A stretch of DNA of 51,012 bases, taken from Actinomycetes bacterium (GTDB taxonomy: Bacteria > Actinomycetota > Acidimicrobiia > Acidimicrobiales > Palsa-688). The stretch is taken from the NCBI GenBank assembly GCA_021828475.1, contig JAJZIY010000019.1, positions 1 through 51,012 on the forward strand, in the 5' to 3' direction. Of the stretch, positions 16,077 through 25,242 are shown piece by piece. Below the pieces are notes generated by a model. It did not search any database. It worked only from the letters and a program-made list of their open reading frames with translations, and was not told the DNA's origin. Position numbers and translations under genes: made by a program. Position 1 is the stretch's first letter. Every line of letters begins with the position of its first letter.

Positions 16077-16880
16077 GTGGCTAACCAGCTGGCGGATTAC
16101 GACATCGTCGGCACTGTCGTAGACGACGGCGTGCTGCCGTGCCTGACGGCGCGCCGACCTCCCAGGCTGGGAGGCGGCGAAGGCACCGTCTCCATCTGGG
16201 TACTTGGCCCCCTGGCCCGGGCGCCCTTGGCTGCAGCCCGTGGCCGGCTCCTGGCCGCAGCGGCGGTGCGGTCCCCTCACCTCCCCCAGTGGCTCGAGGC
16301 CGGTGCGGGCGAGTGGGCCCAGCGGCCGGTCGTGTTCGTGAGCGCCGCCACGGCGGTGACCGGCACACTGGCGGCAGCCAACCTCAGCCCCCGCGACAAG
16401 GTCGTCGCCCTGGCCGCAGCCGCCCGGGGCGCCCACGCCCTCCACGAGGCCGGCGTGCTGCACGGGGGGATCTGCCCCCAGGCAGTGGCCCTCGCCGGTC
16501 CGGCCCCCGACGGCGCCGTCCTCGCGCCGCCTGCCCTGGCGGACGGGAAGCGGCCGCTCGTCCAGGTGGGCTACCCGCCCCTCGCCTTCGTCGACCCGCA
16601 GCTGCTGCGCGGCAATGGGGGTCGCTGGTCGGACATATGGGCCATCGGTGCAACACTGCGCTACCTCGTGAGCGGCTCAGCGCCGTTCCCCGGAAAGGAC
16701 GAGGTACCGGTCGTGCAGGCGCTGGCACAGCTGCTCACGGCCCCGGCACCGGCTCCGGCGGACATGCCGGCCCCCGCGTCCGAGCTGGCACAGCAATGCC
16801 TGTCCACGGACCCGGCGGCCAGGCCGCTGACGGCTCTGGAAGTCGCCGACCGCCTCGATCAGATAGGCCGGCAGTGGTAA
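16077..16880 (+). CDS. Degenerate protein-kinase-like protein (probable pseudokinase)
   Basis: A 267-residue protein with the outline of a Ser/Thr kinase domain but without catalytic residues. The expected Lys strand reads VSIWVL, with Trp41 in the Lys position. The catalytic loop reads LHGGICPQAV (His129-Gly-Gly) in place of HRDLKPxN, no DFG is found, and APE is replaced by DPQ. The structural pattern SDIWAIGATLRYLVSGSAPF and the C-terminal RPLTALEVADRL of the kinase C-lobe remain. It probably binds a partner or nucleotide without phosphorylating. AAGGAGG seven bases before GTG 16077 gives strong initiation. A TAGCGT -10-like element lies at 16040-16045. The FHA-like gene follows after 140 bp. 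Confidence 0.7.
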   Translation: MANQLADYDIVGTVVDDGVLPCLTARRPPRLGGGEGTVSIWVLGPLARAPLAAARGRLLAAAAVRSPHLPQWLEAGAGEWAQRPVVFVSAATAVTGTLAAANLSPRDKVVALAAAARGAHALHEAGVLHGGICPQAVALAGPAPDGAVLAPPALADGKRPLVQVGYPPLAFVDPQLLRGNGGRWSDIWAIGATLRYLVSGSAPFPGKDEVPVVQALAQLLTAPAPAPADMPAPASELAQQCLSTDPAARPLTALEVADRLDQIGRQW

Positions 16881-16937
16881 CGGGCCGTCAAGGCGGCACC
16901 GCCACGGCCTGGCGGCGGCAACGGGGTGTGAGCCGCC

Positions 16938-16974
16938 CGTACCGCCCCGCAGGAGATCCGTACCGCCCCGCAGG
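16938..16974 (+). repeat. Phased 16-bp direct repeat upstream of the FHA-like gene
   Basis: CGTACCGCCCCGCAGG occurs at 16938-16953 and again, identical, at 16959-16974. The 21-bp period is two helical turns, so both copies face the same side of the DNA. The repeats end 46 bp before the GTG start, a place suited to a regulator or to a short duplication. Confidence 0.75.
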
Positions 16975-17020
16975 CGCCCACGCCGAGCCGGCAACCCGAA
17001 GGAGCAGGAGGTAAACCACG

Positions 17021-18445
17021 GTGCCAGACAAACTCGAAGTCCTCGCCGGTCCGGGGCTGGTCGCCCGCTTCGGCGAGCTCACCGTGTGGGCGGGCACACA
17101 GGCCAGCCCCGCCCTGCAGGCGCACCTGGTCAACGAGGCCAGGCGGCTCAGCCAGTCGCCCCAGCCGGGGGACCAGTTGGCCAACTCGTTCATAGCCGTG
17201 CTCCAGCGCGGCGACCCCGAACCACAGGCCCCCTTCGCCGTGGTCGGGCCCGGAGCCAACGGCCTGACCCTCTTCCTGCACGGACCGGTGCAGGCTTGGG
17301 ACAGCGGGCGATGGCTGGCGCCCCAGCCCGTACCGGGCTGGATGGTCACCTCCATCGGTAGGCCGTGGCCGCTGATCGTGCTGCCCTACGGGGCGGCACC
17401 TCCTCCCCAGAGCCCCCCCAACAACCCCTTCGACCTGCTCCAGGGCACAGTTCCGGGGACTGGCTTCGTCATGCTGCGGCCGGCAGGACAGCCGGCGGCC
17501 AACCAGGCCGTCGTCGGTGCCCAGCAAACCGGTGCACCGGGGATGGGCGGCCCGCCCGCTGGCTATGGTCAGGGTTACGCGCCCGGCGGCCCCGGACAGC
17601 AGTTCCCAGGCGCCGCTCCGGCTCCGGGCGGGGTAGCGCTAGGCCCTTCAGGCCCACCGACAGGCCCAGGCCCCAACCCCGCCTTCGGTGGCGGCCTTGC
17701 GGGCGGCGGCCCGGCTGCACCCTACGTACCACCCGGCCAGATCGGTCCCGCCGTGCCGGACGGGGCTCGCCTGCCCACGGCCCAACCCGAGACCGGCGCG
17801 CAGACGGCGCCGGGCACGCTGTCGCAGGCGCCGGCCGGGCTGTCAGCCCCCCCGGCGGCTCCGGCCACGGCCCAGCCGGCAACTCCCGCCGACCTGGTGG
17901 ACCTGCAGGTACCGCCGGCCACCCCCTTGGCGCCACTGCCGGTCGGCACCGGCACCACCACTGGTCCCGACGCCCAGCAGGTCGTCGGCCTGCGCTGCGA
18001 GCAGGGCCACCTCAACCACCCGCGCGCCAGCTCCTGCGCACATTGTGGCCGCCCGCTCGGGACCGGGCAGGCTCCCGCCAGCGGCCCGCGACCGGCGCTC
18101 GGCGTCCTGCTGGCGGACGACGGCTCGGTCTGGTCGCTCGACCGGCCGTGCCTGATCGGCACCAGTCCCCAGGACGCACCGGAGGTTGTCTCAGGGGCTG
18201 CACAGGCCATCGCCATGAGGGCAGGCAACAACCACGTCATGGCGCCTGTGCACGCCGAGGTCCAGCTACGGGACTGGAACGTCTACCTGGTCGACCGGGG
18301 GGCCGAGGGCGGCACGTGCGTCCAGGGGCCGGGAGCGCAGGGCTGGGCAGTGCTCAACCGCCACGAGCAGCGTGAGCTGTCGAGCGGCTCGCACCTGTCC
18401 TGCGGCGGCCGGGTCCTCACGTTCCTGTCGGCCTGGCCCGCCTGA
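17021..18445 (+). CDS. Pro-rich protein with zinc ribbon and C-terminal FHA-like domain
   Basis: A 474-residue, apparently soluble protein. Residues 1-155 form an unrecognised globular domain (starting KLEVLAGPGLVARFGEL). Residues about 160-320 are a Pro/Gly/Ala/Gln-rich linker. A zinc ribbon follows (CEQGHLNHPRASSCAHCG, a Cys/His-Cys-Cys set near 327-345). The C-terminal 110 residues resemble an FHA domain, with GNNHVMAPVHAEVQL and NVYLVDRGAEGGTCV in the places of the RxS/H and NGT loops. FHA domains bind phosphothreonine peptides. Here the usual Arg and Ser positions are not clean, so binding may be lost. AGGAGGT eight bases upstream supports GTG 17021. Association with the kinase-like gene suggests one complex. 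Confidence 0.65.
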   Translation: MPDKLEVLAGPGLVARFGELTVWAGTQASPALQAHLVNEARRLSQSPQPGDQLANSFIAVLQRGDPEPQAPFAVVGPGANGLTLFLHGPVQAWDSGRWLAPQPVPGWMVTSIGRPWPLIVLPYGAAPPPQSPPNNPFDLLQGTVPGTGFVMLRPAGQPAANQAVVGAQQTGAPGMGGPPAGYGQGYAPGGPGQQFPGAAPAPGGVALGPSGPPTGPGPNPAFGGGLAGGGPAAPYVPPGQIGPAVPDGARLPTAQPETGAQTAPGTLSQAPAGLSAPPAAPATAQPATPADLVDLQVPPATPLAPLPVGTGTTTGPDAQQVVGLRCEQGHLNHPRASSCAHCGRPLGTGQAPASGPRPALGVLLADDGSVWSLDRPCLIGTSPQDAPEVVSGAAQAIAMRAGNNHVMAPVHAEVQLRDWNVYLVDRGAEGGTCVQGPGAQGWAVLNRHEQRELSSGSHLSCGGRVLTFLSAWPA

Positions 18446-18463
18446 GCCAGGCCCGCCTGAGCC
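18435..18463 (+). repeat. 15-bp duplication at the stop of the FHA-like gene
   Basis: GGCCCGCCTGAGCC is present twice with a 15-bp period, and the first copy carries the TGA stop. It lies in the short gap between convergent genes. It looks like a simple local duplication. Confidence 0.6.
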
Positions 18464-18479
18464 CGGGCCGTCGGGCCGG

Positions 18480-18872
18480 TCATCCCAGCAGTTTGCGGTA
18501 CTGCGGGCAGAAGGTCGTGACGGCCGACGACATCACCACCCCCAGGTCACCTGGGGGGAGCGCCACCGAGCCCTCCATCAGGCTCAGCCGGTCGGCCAGT
18601 TGTTGGACGGTCGCACCGGCCCGCAGGTCGTCGCACACGGCCACGCCCAAGCCGATCAGCTGCGTCCCGGTGCGGTAGGTGCCTATGTCGGGCGCCTGGC
18701 TGTAGACAGCGTTGAGGAAGGTCTGGGACTGCTGGTGCCCCGGCGCCGAGGTGCCCCCGCAGGCCGAGAGCGCCAGCCCGGCGAGCAGCACAGCGCAGCC
18801 GGTGAGCCACCGGCCGGGTCGGCACTCCTCCCGGACCTTTGCCCAGCAGGGCCCGGGGAAGGGGCCGCCCAC
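18480..18872 (-). CDS. DUF732-like lipoprotein
   Basis: A small exported lipoprotein of about 130 residues. A basic N-terminus and the hydrophobic stretch LTGCAVLLAGLALSAC give a lipobox LSAC. The mature part of about 90 residues has the DUF732 outline known from mycobacteria: FLNAVYSQAPDIGTY, then GVAVCDDLRAGATV and a final SSAVTTFCPQYRKLL, with two Cys that could form a disulfide. The function of the family is unknown. The start is uncertain: GTG 18872 or GTG 18935 in frame. It converges on the FHA-like gene. Confidence 0.65.
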   Translation of the reverse strand: MGGPFPGPCWAKVREECRPGRWLTGCAVLLAGLALSACGGTSAPGHQQSQTFLNAVYSQAPDIGTYRTGTQLIGLGVAVCDDLRAGATVQQLADRLSLMEGSVALPPGDLGVVMSSAVTTFCPQYRKLLG

Positions 18873-19081
18873 AGTGCGGCGTAGGCCACCAGGATGCGAC
18901 GGTGCTGCCTCGGAGACGACGGCGGGCGCGGCCACGCCAGGATCCTAGTGAAGGCATGTACCCCGTTCCCCGGTGGAGCAGGGCGGCCACCGACCAGGGC
19001 ACGCCGCTCGGTAGGTTGTCGGCAGGCACAGGCCGCACGATGGCGGCCGATGGGCGAGGACGGGACGGAGCGAGACGACCG

Positions 19082-19462
19082 GTGGCAGCGACCAGGACCA
19101 TGTACGACCGCGTCGGAGGTATGCCGTTCTTCGAGACCCTGACCGGGCGCTTCTACGAAGGGGTCGAGCACGACGGGGTACTGCGCCCCCTCTACCCCCA
19201 AGACCTGGGCCCGCCACGCCGGCACCTGTGCCTGTTCCTGGCCCAGTACTTCGGCGGCCCACGTTCCTACGACGAGGAGCGCGGCAACCCCATGCTCCGA
19301 GCGCGCCATCTACCCTTCCGGATCGGTTCGGAGGAAAGAGACCATTGGATGGAGCACATGGCGGCAGCCGTGAAGGCAGCCGGCCTGAGCCCGCTCGACC
19401 AGGCCCAGGTCATGACCTACTTCGAAGCCGCGGCTAGTCACCTCGTCAACGCCGAGCCCTGA
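19082..19462 (+). CDS. glbO: Group II truncated haemoglobin (GlbO type)
   Basis: A 126-residue 2-on-2 globin, the usual size. It aligns by eye with mycobacterial GlbO: MYDRVGGMPFFETL at the A/B region, Tyr B10 in GRFYEGV, LYPQDL, FLAQYFGGP, the proximal His F8 in RARHLPFRI and the group II Trp G8 in ERDHWMEHM. It binds haem and oxygen or nitric oxide in the cytoplasm; roles in oxygen delivery and nitrosative stress are known for relatives. GTG 19082 is preferred because it gives family length and has GGAG upstream; ATG 19040 and ATG 19100 are alternatives. Confidence 0.9.
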   Translation: MAATRTMYDRVGGMPFFETLTGRFYEGVEHDGVLRPLYPQDLGPPRRHLCLFLAQYFGGPRSYDEERGNPMLRARHLPFRIGSEERDHWMEHMAAAVKAAGLSPLDQAQVMTYFEAAASHLVNAEP

Positions 19463-19543
19463 GATGGGCGGCCGGCGGCCCGACTGGTTAGCCTGGCCTG
19501 CGTTGCCGCCGCTACCGTCTCCCAACGGCTCCGGACGCCGCCG

Positions 19544-20401
19544 GTGACCCCACGGTCCCCCACCAAGGGCCGCCGTGCGACGGGCCCGTGGCGGTCCCGG
19601 AGCAGCCCGCCGCTGGTTGCGGACGTTGCCGGCAGCGGCCCGGCGGTCGTGCTCCTGCACGGCCAGCCCGGGAGCGCCTCGGATTGGGCTGCGGTCGCCC
19701 GGCTACTGTCCGGCCGGCACACGGTCGTGGTGCCGGACCGTAGCGGGTACGGTCGCACGGGTGGTCTGGCCAGCGGTTTCGGGGCCAACGCCGGCCAGGT
19801 GGTGAGGCTGCTCGACCGGCTCCAGGTAGGGTCGGCCACCGTGGTGGGCCACAGTTGGGGCGGCGGCGTCGCCTTGGCCATGGCCCGCCTGTTCCCCGAG
19901 CGGGTGGGCGGCCTGGTGCTGGTGTCCTCCGTGTCCCCCCTCGAACCGGTCGGGCTCCTCGACCGCCTGCTGGCCCGCCCGGTCGTCGGCAAGGCGGTCG
20001 TCGTCGTCACCCTCAGCACGGCCGGGAGGCTGCTCTCGTGGGGCCCCGGCCGTGCGTTCGCCGGCCGGCGGCTGCGAGGGCACCCTCGCCAGCAGATCGA
20101 GGAGCTGGCCCGCTCGTGGCGCAAGCACGCCACGTGGCACAGCTTCGCCATCGAGCAGCGGGCCCTGGTGACCGAACTGCCCTCGATGGCCGCCGGGCTC
20201 GACGAGCTCGGAGCCCCTGTCCTCGTCGTCACGGGTACGGCAGACCGGGTAGTGCCGGCACCTACGGCCCGCCACCTGGCCGATGCCATACCTGGTGCCC
20301 GCCTCGAGACCGTGGAAGGGGCCGGCCACCTGCTGCCCCAGCTCTATCCCGAGACGGTCGCCGAACTGGTGCACCGGGCCTCGGGGCCCCGGGAGGTCTG
20401 A
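19544..20401 (+). CDS. Alpha/beta-fold hydrolase
   Basis: A 285-residue soluble alpha/beta hydrolase. It has the oxyanion motif LLHGQPGSASDW, the nucleophile elbow GHSWGGG, the acid in GTADRVVPA and the His in GAGHLLPQ, so the triad is complete. No transmembrane segment or signal peptide is clear; residues 110-150 form a hydrophobic cap region. The exact reaction (esterase, haloperoxidase-like or lyase) cannot be told. It follows the globin after 81 bp and converges on the GH15 gene. The GTG start has no clear ribosome-binding site. Confidence 0.82.
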   Translation: MTPRSPTKGRRATGPWRSRSSPPLVADVAGSGPAVVLLHGQPGSASDWAAVARLLSGRHTVVVPDRSGYGRTGGLASGFGANAGQVVRLLDRLQVGSATVVGHSWGGGVALAMARLFPERVGGLVLVSSVSPLEPVGLLDRLLARPVVGKAVVVVTLSTAGRLLSWGPGRAFAGRRLRGHPRQQIEELARSWRKHATWHSFAIEQRALVTELPSMAAGLDELGAPVLVVTGTADRVVPAPTARHLADAIPGARLETVEGAGHLLPQLYPETVAELVHRASGPREV

Positions 20402-20448
20402 CCCGGTCCAAGCGGGCCCGTCGGAGGCTGGCCCGGTACGGGTGCGGC

Positions 20449-22227
20449 TCAGCCGGCGGCGGCTACGGCGGCAGCCAGGTGGCGTGCGGCGTTTATGAAG
20501 GCCACATGCGTGAAGGCCTGGGGGAAGTTGCCGACCAGGCGCCCACGGCGGGTGTCGTACTCCTCCGCGAAAAGCCCGAGGTCGTTGGCCACGCCCACGA
20601 CCCTCTCCATCAACTCGCGCGCCTCGTCGACCCTGCCCATCAGCGCGAGGCATGACACCAGCCACAGGCTGCATGGCAGGAAGGTGCCCTCGTCTCCCGC
20701 CAGGCCGTCGACACCGGAGCTGTTGCGGTAGCGCAGTACGAAGCCGTCCGAGAGCAACTCGCGCTGCACCGCCTCGACCGTGCCCACCACCCGGGGGTCC
20801 TGGATGGGCAGGAAGCCCACGAGGGGCAGCATGAGCAGGCTGGCGTCGAGCTCCTCCGACCCGTACGCCTGGGTGAACGTCCCCAGGCGCCGGTTGAAGC
20901 CCCGCTCGCAGACCTGCTCGTGGATGGCGTCGCGCACGGACCGCCAGCGCTCGAGGGGCCCCTCCAACCCGTGCTTCTCGATTGCCTTGACACCACGGTC
21001 CATGGCCACCCACGCCATGACCCGGGAGTACACGAGGGCCTGTGGCGGCCCCCGCAGCTCCCATATGCCCTGGTCCGGCCGGTCCCAGTGGGCCTCGACG
21101 AACTCGAGCACAGCCACCTGGAGGTCCCATATGGCGCCGTCAGCGTCGATGCCGTGAGTGCGGGCCAGGTCGATGGCCTCCATGAGCTCGCCGTACACGT
21201 CCAGCTGGAACTGCAGCGCTGCCGCGTTGCCGAGGCGCACCGGCTTGGACCCCTCGTAGCCGTCGAGCCAGTCCATCTCCAGCTCCGGCAGGCGCCGCTC
21301 GCCGGCGACGCCGTACATGATCTGCAATTGAGCCGGGTTGCCCGCCGCCGCTCTGACCAACCACCAGAGCCAGTCCTTGGCCTCCTCCCGGCACCCGGCC
21401 TGCACCAGGTCGTCTATGGTCAGGGTCGCGTCGCGCACCCAGCAGTAGCGGTAGTCCCAGTTGCGCGGCCCGCCGATGGCCTCGGGCAACGAGGTGGTGG
21501 GGGCGGCGACGATCCCGCCCGTCGGGGCGTAGGTGAGTGCCTTGAGCACCAGGAGCGAGCGCTGCACCATCGACTCCCACTCCCCGTGGACCTCGTTGAG
21601 GCGACTGGACCAATTGGCCCAGTAGGAGAGGGTCTCCTCGAGCGCCCGGTCGGCGTCGAGGTCCCCGACCCCGTCCTGGAACGAGGGCTCCCACTGGAGC
21701 CTGAAGCTCAGCGACTCACCCTGGCGCACCTCGAAGTCGGCGCGGTGGCGCATGTGCTCGCCCTCCAGGGGCACGGGGCTCTCCAGGACGAGCGCGTCGG
21801 GGCCGGCGACGGCCCGGATGCCCTCGGCGGTCTGGACGACCCAGGGGATCTGCGAGCCGTACTCGAAGCGGACGAGCAGCTCCGTCTGCATGCGGACATG
21901 GCCGGAGAGACCCTCGACCATGCGGAACACCCGCGGCCGGTTGTGCCGTAGAGGCATGAAGTCGGTGACGCGGACCGAGCCCTCGGGCGTGTCCCATTCC
22001 TGCACCAGGACAAGGCTGGCCTCGCTGTAGTACCGGCGGGTGGCCGCCCCGCCCGAAGCCGGGGCCAGGAGCCACCGCCCGTTTTCGGGCGTACCGAGCA
22101 GTGCGGCGAAGCACGCCCCCGAATCGAACCTTGGTACGCACAGCCAGTCCAGGGAACCGTCGCGGCCGACGAGGCCGGCGGTGTGGGTGTCGCCGATGAG
22201 GGCGTAGTCTTCGATCCGCTGGCTCAC
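20449..22227 (-). CDS. GH15 glycoside hydrolase (trehalase or glucoamylase type)
   Basis: A 592-residue cytoplasmic enzyme. It has an N-terminal beta-sandwich (starting IEDYALIGDTHTAGLVG) and a C-terminal (alpha/alpha)6 barrel of family GH15. Landmarks are GPRNWDYRYCWVRDATL at the barrel entry, the probable general acid Glu in DQGIWELRG and the C-terminal base region FAEEYDTRRG with GNFPQAFTHV. This architecture and length match the mycobacterial-type trehalase, although glucoamylases share it; I favour trehalase at moderate confidence. GTG 22227 has no good ribosome-binding site, but a TAGGCT -10-like element lies 8 bp upstream. Confidence 0.88.
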   Translation of the reverse strand: MSQRIEDYALIGDTHTAGLVGRDGSLDWLCVPRFDSGACFAALLGTPENGRWLLAPASGGAATRRYYSEASLVLVQEWDTPEGSVRVTDFMPLRHNRPRVFRMVEGLSGHVRMQTELLVRFEYGSQIPWVVQTAEGIRAVAGPDALVLESPVPLEGEHMRHRADFEVRQGESLSFRLQWEPSFQDGVGDLDADRALEETLSYWANWSSRLNEVHGEWESMVQRSLLVLKALTYAPTGGIVAAPTTSLPEAIGGPRNWDYRYCWVRDATLTIDDLVQAGCREEAKDWLWWLVRAAAGNPAQLQIMYGVAGERRLPELEMDWLDGYEGSKPVRLGNAAALQFQLDVYGELMEAIDLARTHGIDADGAIWDLQVAVLEFVEAHWDRPDQGIWELRGPPQALVYSRVMAWVAMDRGVKAIEKHGLEGPLERWRSVRDAIHEQVCERGFNRRLGTFTQAYGSEELDASLLMLPLVGFLPIQDPRVVGTVEAVQRELLSDGFVLRYRNSSGVDGLAGDEGTFLPCSLWLVSCLALMGRVDEARELMERVVGVANDLGLFAEEYDTRRGRLVGNFPQAFTHVAFINAARHLAAAVAAAG

Positions 22228-22274
22228 GAGCGATCAGCCTACGCCTGCGCGCCGTCAGTAAGGCCGGCTGAGCT

Positions 22275-23168
22275 TCAGACGGAGAGAAACCGCCTTACGG
22301 CGAAGCCGGACCCGAGCGCCCCCACCAGCGCACCTACCACTACGACGAAGATCCCGGTCAGCAGGGCGGCGTGGGGGCTCACGTAGAGGGGCAGGCTTGG
22401 CACGAACGGGTTGCTGCCTGTGAACGACGCCAGCGTGTTGCGGGCGAAGAACGTCACGGCGAATGCGATGATGGCGCCGACAAGGCCCTCTGTCAGTCCC
22501 TCGAGCATGAACGGGACACGGATGAACCAGTTGGTGGCGCCGACCAGCTTCATGACCGCCACCTCGCGGCGGCGGGCGAAGATGGCGAGCTGGATCGTGT
22601 TGACCACCAGGGCTATGGCCCCTAGCATCACGCCCCCGGCGACTACGAGGGCAACGTTGCGCAGGGTGGCGAAGCGCGCCAATTCCTCCCTGATCGCCTG
22701 GCCCGGGTACTTGACGTCCAGGACGCCCGGTTGCTTCTGGAACTGGTTGGCCAGCACGCTCACGTTCTGCGCCTTCGCCGGCACGCAACGGAACGACGGG
22801 GGCATCTTCTGCAGGTCCATGACCTTGACCATGTCCGGTTCGCCGCTGAAGATCTGCTTGAACTCGGTCCAGGCGTGCGCCTTGTCGACGTAGTAGCAGC
22901 GCTGGATCTGCCCCGGGACCATGGACGCCAGCTCCTGGTGCATGCCCGAGATCTCCTGGCTGCTGGCGGTCGCCTCCATGAAGATGATCATCTCGACGCC
23001 ATGCTGGTACTGCACGGTGGCCTGGTTGACGGCCTGGCGCATTATGAGCACCCCGCCGAGGGCCGTGAGCGACACGGCCATGGTCACGACTGCGGCCACG
23101 GTCATGACGATGTTGCGGACCAGGTTGCTCCCCGTCTCGCGCAGCACGTAGGGGCTCGGTATCGCCAC
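22275..23168 (-). CDS. ftsX: Cell-division ABC transporter permease FtsX
   Basis: A 297-residue integral membrane protein with four helices (about 20-45, 168-192, 215-240 and 265-290). A large extracytoplasmic loop contains two Cys (in IQRCYYVD and SFRCVPA) that are conserved in actinobacterial FtsX. With FtsE it transmits ATP hydrolysis to peptidoglycan hydrolases at the septum or wall. GTG 23168 has AGGAG five bases upstream. It lies 36 bp after ftsE. The usual neighbours smpB and a secreted NlpC/P60 hydrolase are absent here; GH15 is next. Confidence 0.95.
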   Translation of the reverse strand: MAIPSPYVLRETGSNLVRNIVMTVAAVVTMAVSLTALGGVLIMRQAVNQATVQYQHGVEMIIFMEATASSQEISGMHQELASMVPGQIQRCYYVDKAHAWTEFKQIFSGEPDMVKVMDLQKMPPSFRCVPAKAQNVSVLANQFQKQPGVLDVKYPGQAIREELARFATLRNVALVVAGGVMLGAIALVVNTIQLAIFARRREVAVMKLVGATNWFIRVPFMLEGLTEGLVGAIIAFAVTFFARNTLASFTGSNPFVPSLPLYVSPHAALLTGIFVVVVGALVGALGSGFAVRRFLSV

Positions 23169-23204
23169 TGTTCTCCTGCCTGTCGGGACGCCCGCCTGGG
23201 GCGC

Positions 23205-23894
23205 CTAGGCGTCCACCATTCCGTAGATGCCTCGGGCCTGGTCCCTGACCACGGTCCCGTGGTCGAGCTCGATCACCCGCTTGCGCATGGCGTCGACCAC
23301 GTCGTGCTGGTGGGTCGCCATCACGACGGTGGTGCCGTACTGGTTGATCCGCTCGAGCAGGCGCATGATGCCCGCAGTAGTAGCCGGGTCCAGGTTGCCG
23401 GTGGGCTCGTCGGCCAGCAGGATGAGCGGCCGGTTGACGAAGGCCCGGGCCACCGCCACCCTCTGCTGCTCGCCACCCGACAGCTCGTTGGGCCGGCGGT
23501 CCATCTTCTTGCCCAAGCCGACGAGCTCGAGGATCTGGGGCACCTGCGACTTGACGAAGTGCCTGGACCGCCCGATCACCTCGAGGGCGAAGGCCACGTT
23601 TTCGTACACGGTGCGTTCGGGGAGCAGGCGGTAGTCCTGGAAGACGCAGCCGATGTTGCGGCGCAGGTAGGGCACCTTCCAGGGCGGAAGGGCGCCGACC
23701 TCCTTGCCTGCCACCCAGATCTCCCCGCCGTCGGAGGGCTCCTCCTTGGTTATGAGCCTGAGGAACGTCGTCTTGCCCGAGCCCGAAGGCCCGACGATGA
23801 AGACGAACTCTCCGCGCTGGATGTCGACGGTCACGTCCTGCAGCGCCGGGACGGAGCCCTTGTAGGTCTTGCTGACGTGGTCGAAACGGATCAT
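23205..23894 (-). CDS. ftsE: Cell-division ATP-binding protein FtsE
   Basis: The 229-residue ATPase partner of FtsX, of normal length. It has Walker [10 protein letters not shown] (about residue 37), the FtsE-typical [18 protein letters not shown], signature [14 protein letters not shown], Walker [14 protein letters not shown] and the H-loop ATHQHDVV. The ATG at 23894 begins [11 protein letters not shown], the family N-terminus. A TACAAT -10 element lies at 23941-23936 on the minus strand, so ftsEX probably has its own promoter just after the glgA stop. Confidence 0.97.
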   Translation of the reverse strand: MIRFDHVSKTYKGSVPALQDVTVDIQRGEFVFIVGPSGSGKTTFLRLITKEEPSDGGEIWVAGKEVGALPPWKVPYLRRNIGCVFQDYRLLPERTVYENVAFALEVIGRSRHFVKSQVPQILELVGLGKKMDRRPNELSGGEQQRVAVARAFVNRPLILLADEPTGNLDPATTAGIMRLLERINQYGTTVVMATHQHDVVDAMRKRVIELDHGTVVRDQARGIYGMVDA

Positions 23895-23935
23895 GGGTCT
23901 GCGGCCGCGTCCGGACGGACGGAGGGCACCTACCG

Positions 23936-23941
23936 ATTGTA
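23936..23941 (-). promoter_or_regulatory. Probable -10 element for ftsEX
   Basis: TACAAT on the minus strand, about 42 bp before the ftsE start, is a near-consensus -10. No convincing -35 is seen at 16-18 bp, so support rests on the hexamer and its position in the glgA-ftsE gap. Confidence 0.4.
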
Positions 23942-23973
23942 GCTGCGGTACGGCGCGCCCACACGCTCCCGGC

Positions 23974-25242
23974 TCAGCTGGGCTCCGCATGCGCTGCCGA
24001 GGCGCCCCCGCCCAGGAGCCTGCGGTAGGCGTCGGCGGTCCGGGCCGCCACGGCCGACCACGTGAACTCGTCCAGCGCCCGTTGACGGCCGGCGGCGCCC
24101 ATGCGGCTTCGCGCCGCCGGTGAGCGCAGCAGCTCGTTCACCCGCTCGGCGATGTCCCCGGCGAAAGCGCCCGGGTCGGACGGGGTGCCGAAGGCGTCAC
24201 CGCTGGGGCGCAGGGGCACCAGGTACCCGGTCGCACCCTCGACGACTATCTCGGGTATGCCGCCGACGGCGCTGGCGACGACCGGCACCCCACAGGACAT
24301 GGCCTCGATGTTGATGAGCCCGAACGGCTCGTAGACCGAGGGGCACACGAAGACGGCGGCGTGGCTCATCAGCTGTACGAGCTCGTGGCGCGCCAGCATC
24401 TCCTCGAGCCAGAACACGCCCGGGCGGGTGACCTGGAGGGCATCGACGCGCGCCCGCACCTCCGCTCCGATCTCGGGAGTGTCCGGAGCCCCGGCGCACA
24501 GGACCACCTGGGCACCCTGGTCGAACTGTTGAGCGGCCTCGAGCAGGTAGGTGATGCCCTTCTGGCGGGTCACCCTGCCCACGAAGAGCACGTAGGGCAG
24601 CGTCTGGTCGATGCCGTGGCGAACCAGGGCGTCGCTGGCCGGGTCGGGGAAGTACTCGTCGGTGTCGATACCGTTGTAGATCACCTGGACCCGGCCGGGG
24701 TCGACCCCGGGGTAGACCCGGAGCACGTCCTCGGCCATGGCGCCGGACACCGCTATGACCGCGTCGGCGGCCTCGAGGGCAGTGCGCTCGACCCACGACG
24801 ACAGGTTGTAGCCCGGCCCCAGCTGTTCCGATTTCCAGGGCCGGAGGGGCTCGAGGCTGTGGCAGGTGGCGACGTGGGGGGCGCCGTAGAGCACGTTGGC
24901 CAGGTAGCCGGCGAAGTTGGCGTACCAGGTGTGACTGTGCACGATGTCGGCGTCCGCCACGGCCTCGGCCATGCACAGGTCCGCCGACAGGTAGCTGAGG
25001 GCGGCGCCCTTGCCGTCGGCGCCCAGGGCGTCCCACGTCCGGAAAGCCCCCGCTACCAGGGGGTCCTCACGAGGCCCACCGAAACAGTAGACCCCGACGT
25101 CCACCAGCTTGGCCAGCTCGCGCGCCAGGTACTCCACGTGGACTCCGGCGCCGCCGTAGACGTCGGGGGGGTACTCCCTGGTGAGGAGGGCGACCCGCGG
25201 CGCCTTGGGCTCCCCGGGTACAACGACGTCCCCGTGGCTCAC
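23974..25242 (-). CDS. glgA: Glycogen synthase / ADP-glucose glucosyltransferase, actinobacterial GlgA type
   Basis: A 422-residue GT-B glycosyltransferase of the Coryne-type GlgA (GlgM) family. The N-lobe begins [19 protein letters not shown], the glycogen-synthase glycine loop. The C-lobe contains [18 protein letters not shown] and the retaining-transferase motif [19 protein letters not shown] with its Glu pair. Relatives use ADP-glucose to extend glucan or to make maltose 1-phosphate for the GlgE route; the sequence does not separate the two. The GTG overlaps the glgC stop as GTGA, so the synthase is coupled to the enzyme that makes its donor. Confidence 0.92.
   Translation of the reverse strand: MSHGDVVVPGEPKAPRVALLTREYPPDVYGGAGVHVEYLARELAKLVDVGVYCFGGPREDPLVAGAFRTWDALGADGKGAALSYLSADLCMAEAVADADIVHSHTWYANFAGYLANVLYGAPHVATCHSLEPLRPWKSEQLGPGYNLSSWVERTALEAADAVIAVSGAMAEDVLRVYPGVDPGRVQVIYNGIDTDEYFPDPASDALVRHGIDQTLPYVLFVGRVTRQKGITYLLEAAQQFDQGAQVVLCAGAPDTPEIGAEVRARVDALQVTRPGVFWLEEMLARHELVQLMSHAAVFVCPSVYEPFGLINIEAMSCGVPVVASAVGGIPEIVVEGATGYLVPLRPSGDAFGTPSDPGAFAGDIAERVNELLRSPAARSRMGAAGRQRALDEFTWSAVAARTADAYRRLLGGGASAAHAEPS

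Noticed and set aside
22731..23942. Plus-strand frame of 403 codons over ftsEX
   Set aside because: It is His/Asp/Leu-rich antisense of two certain genes.
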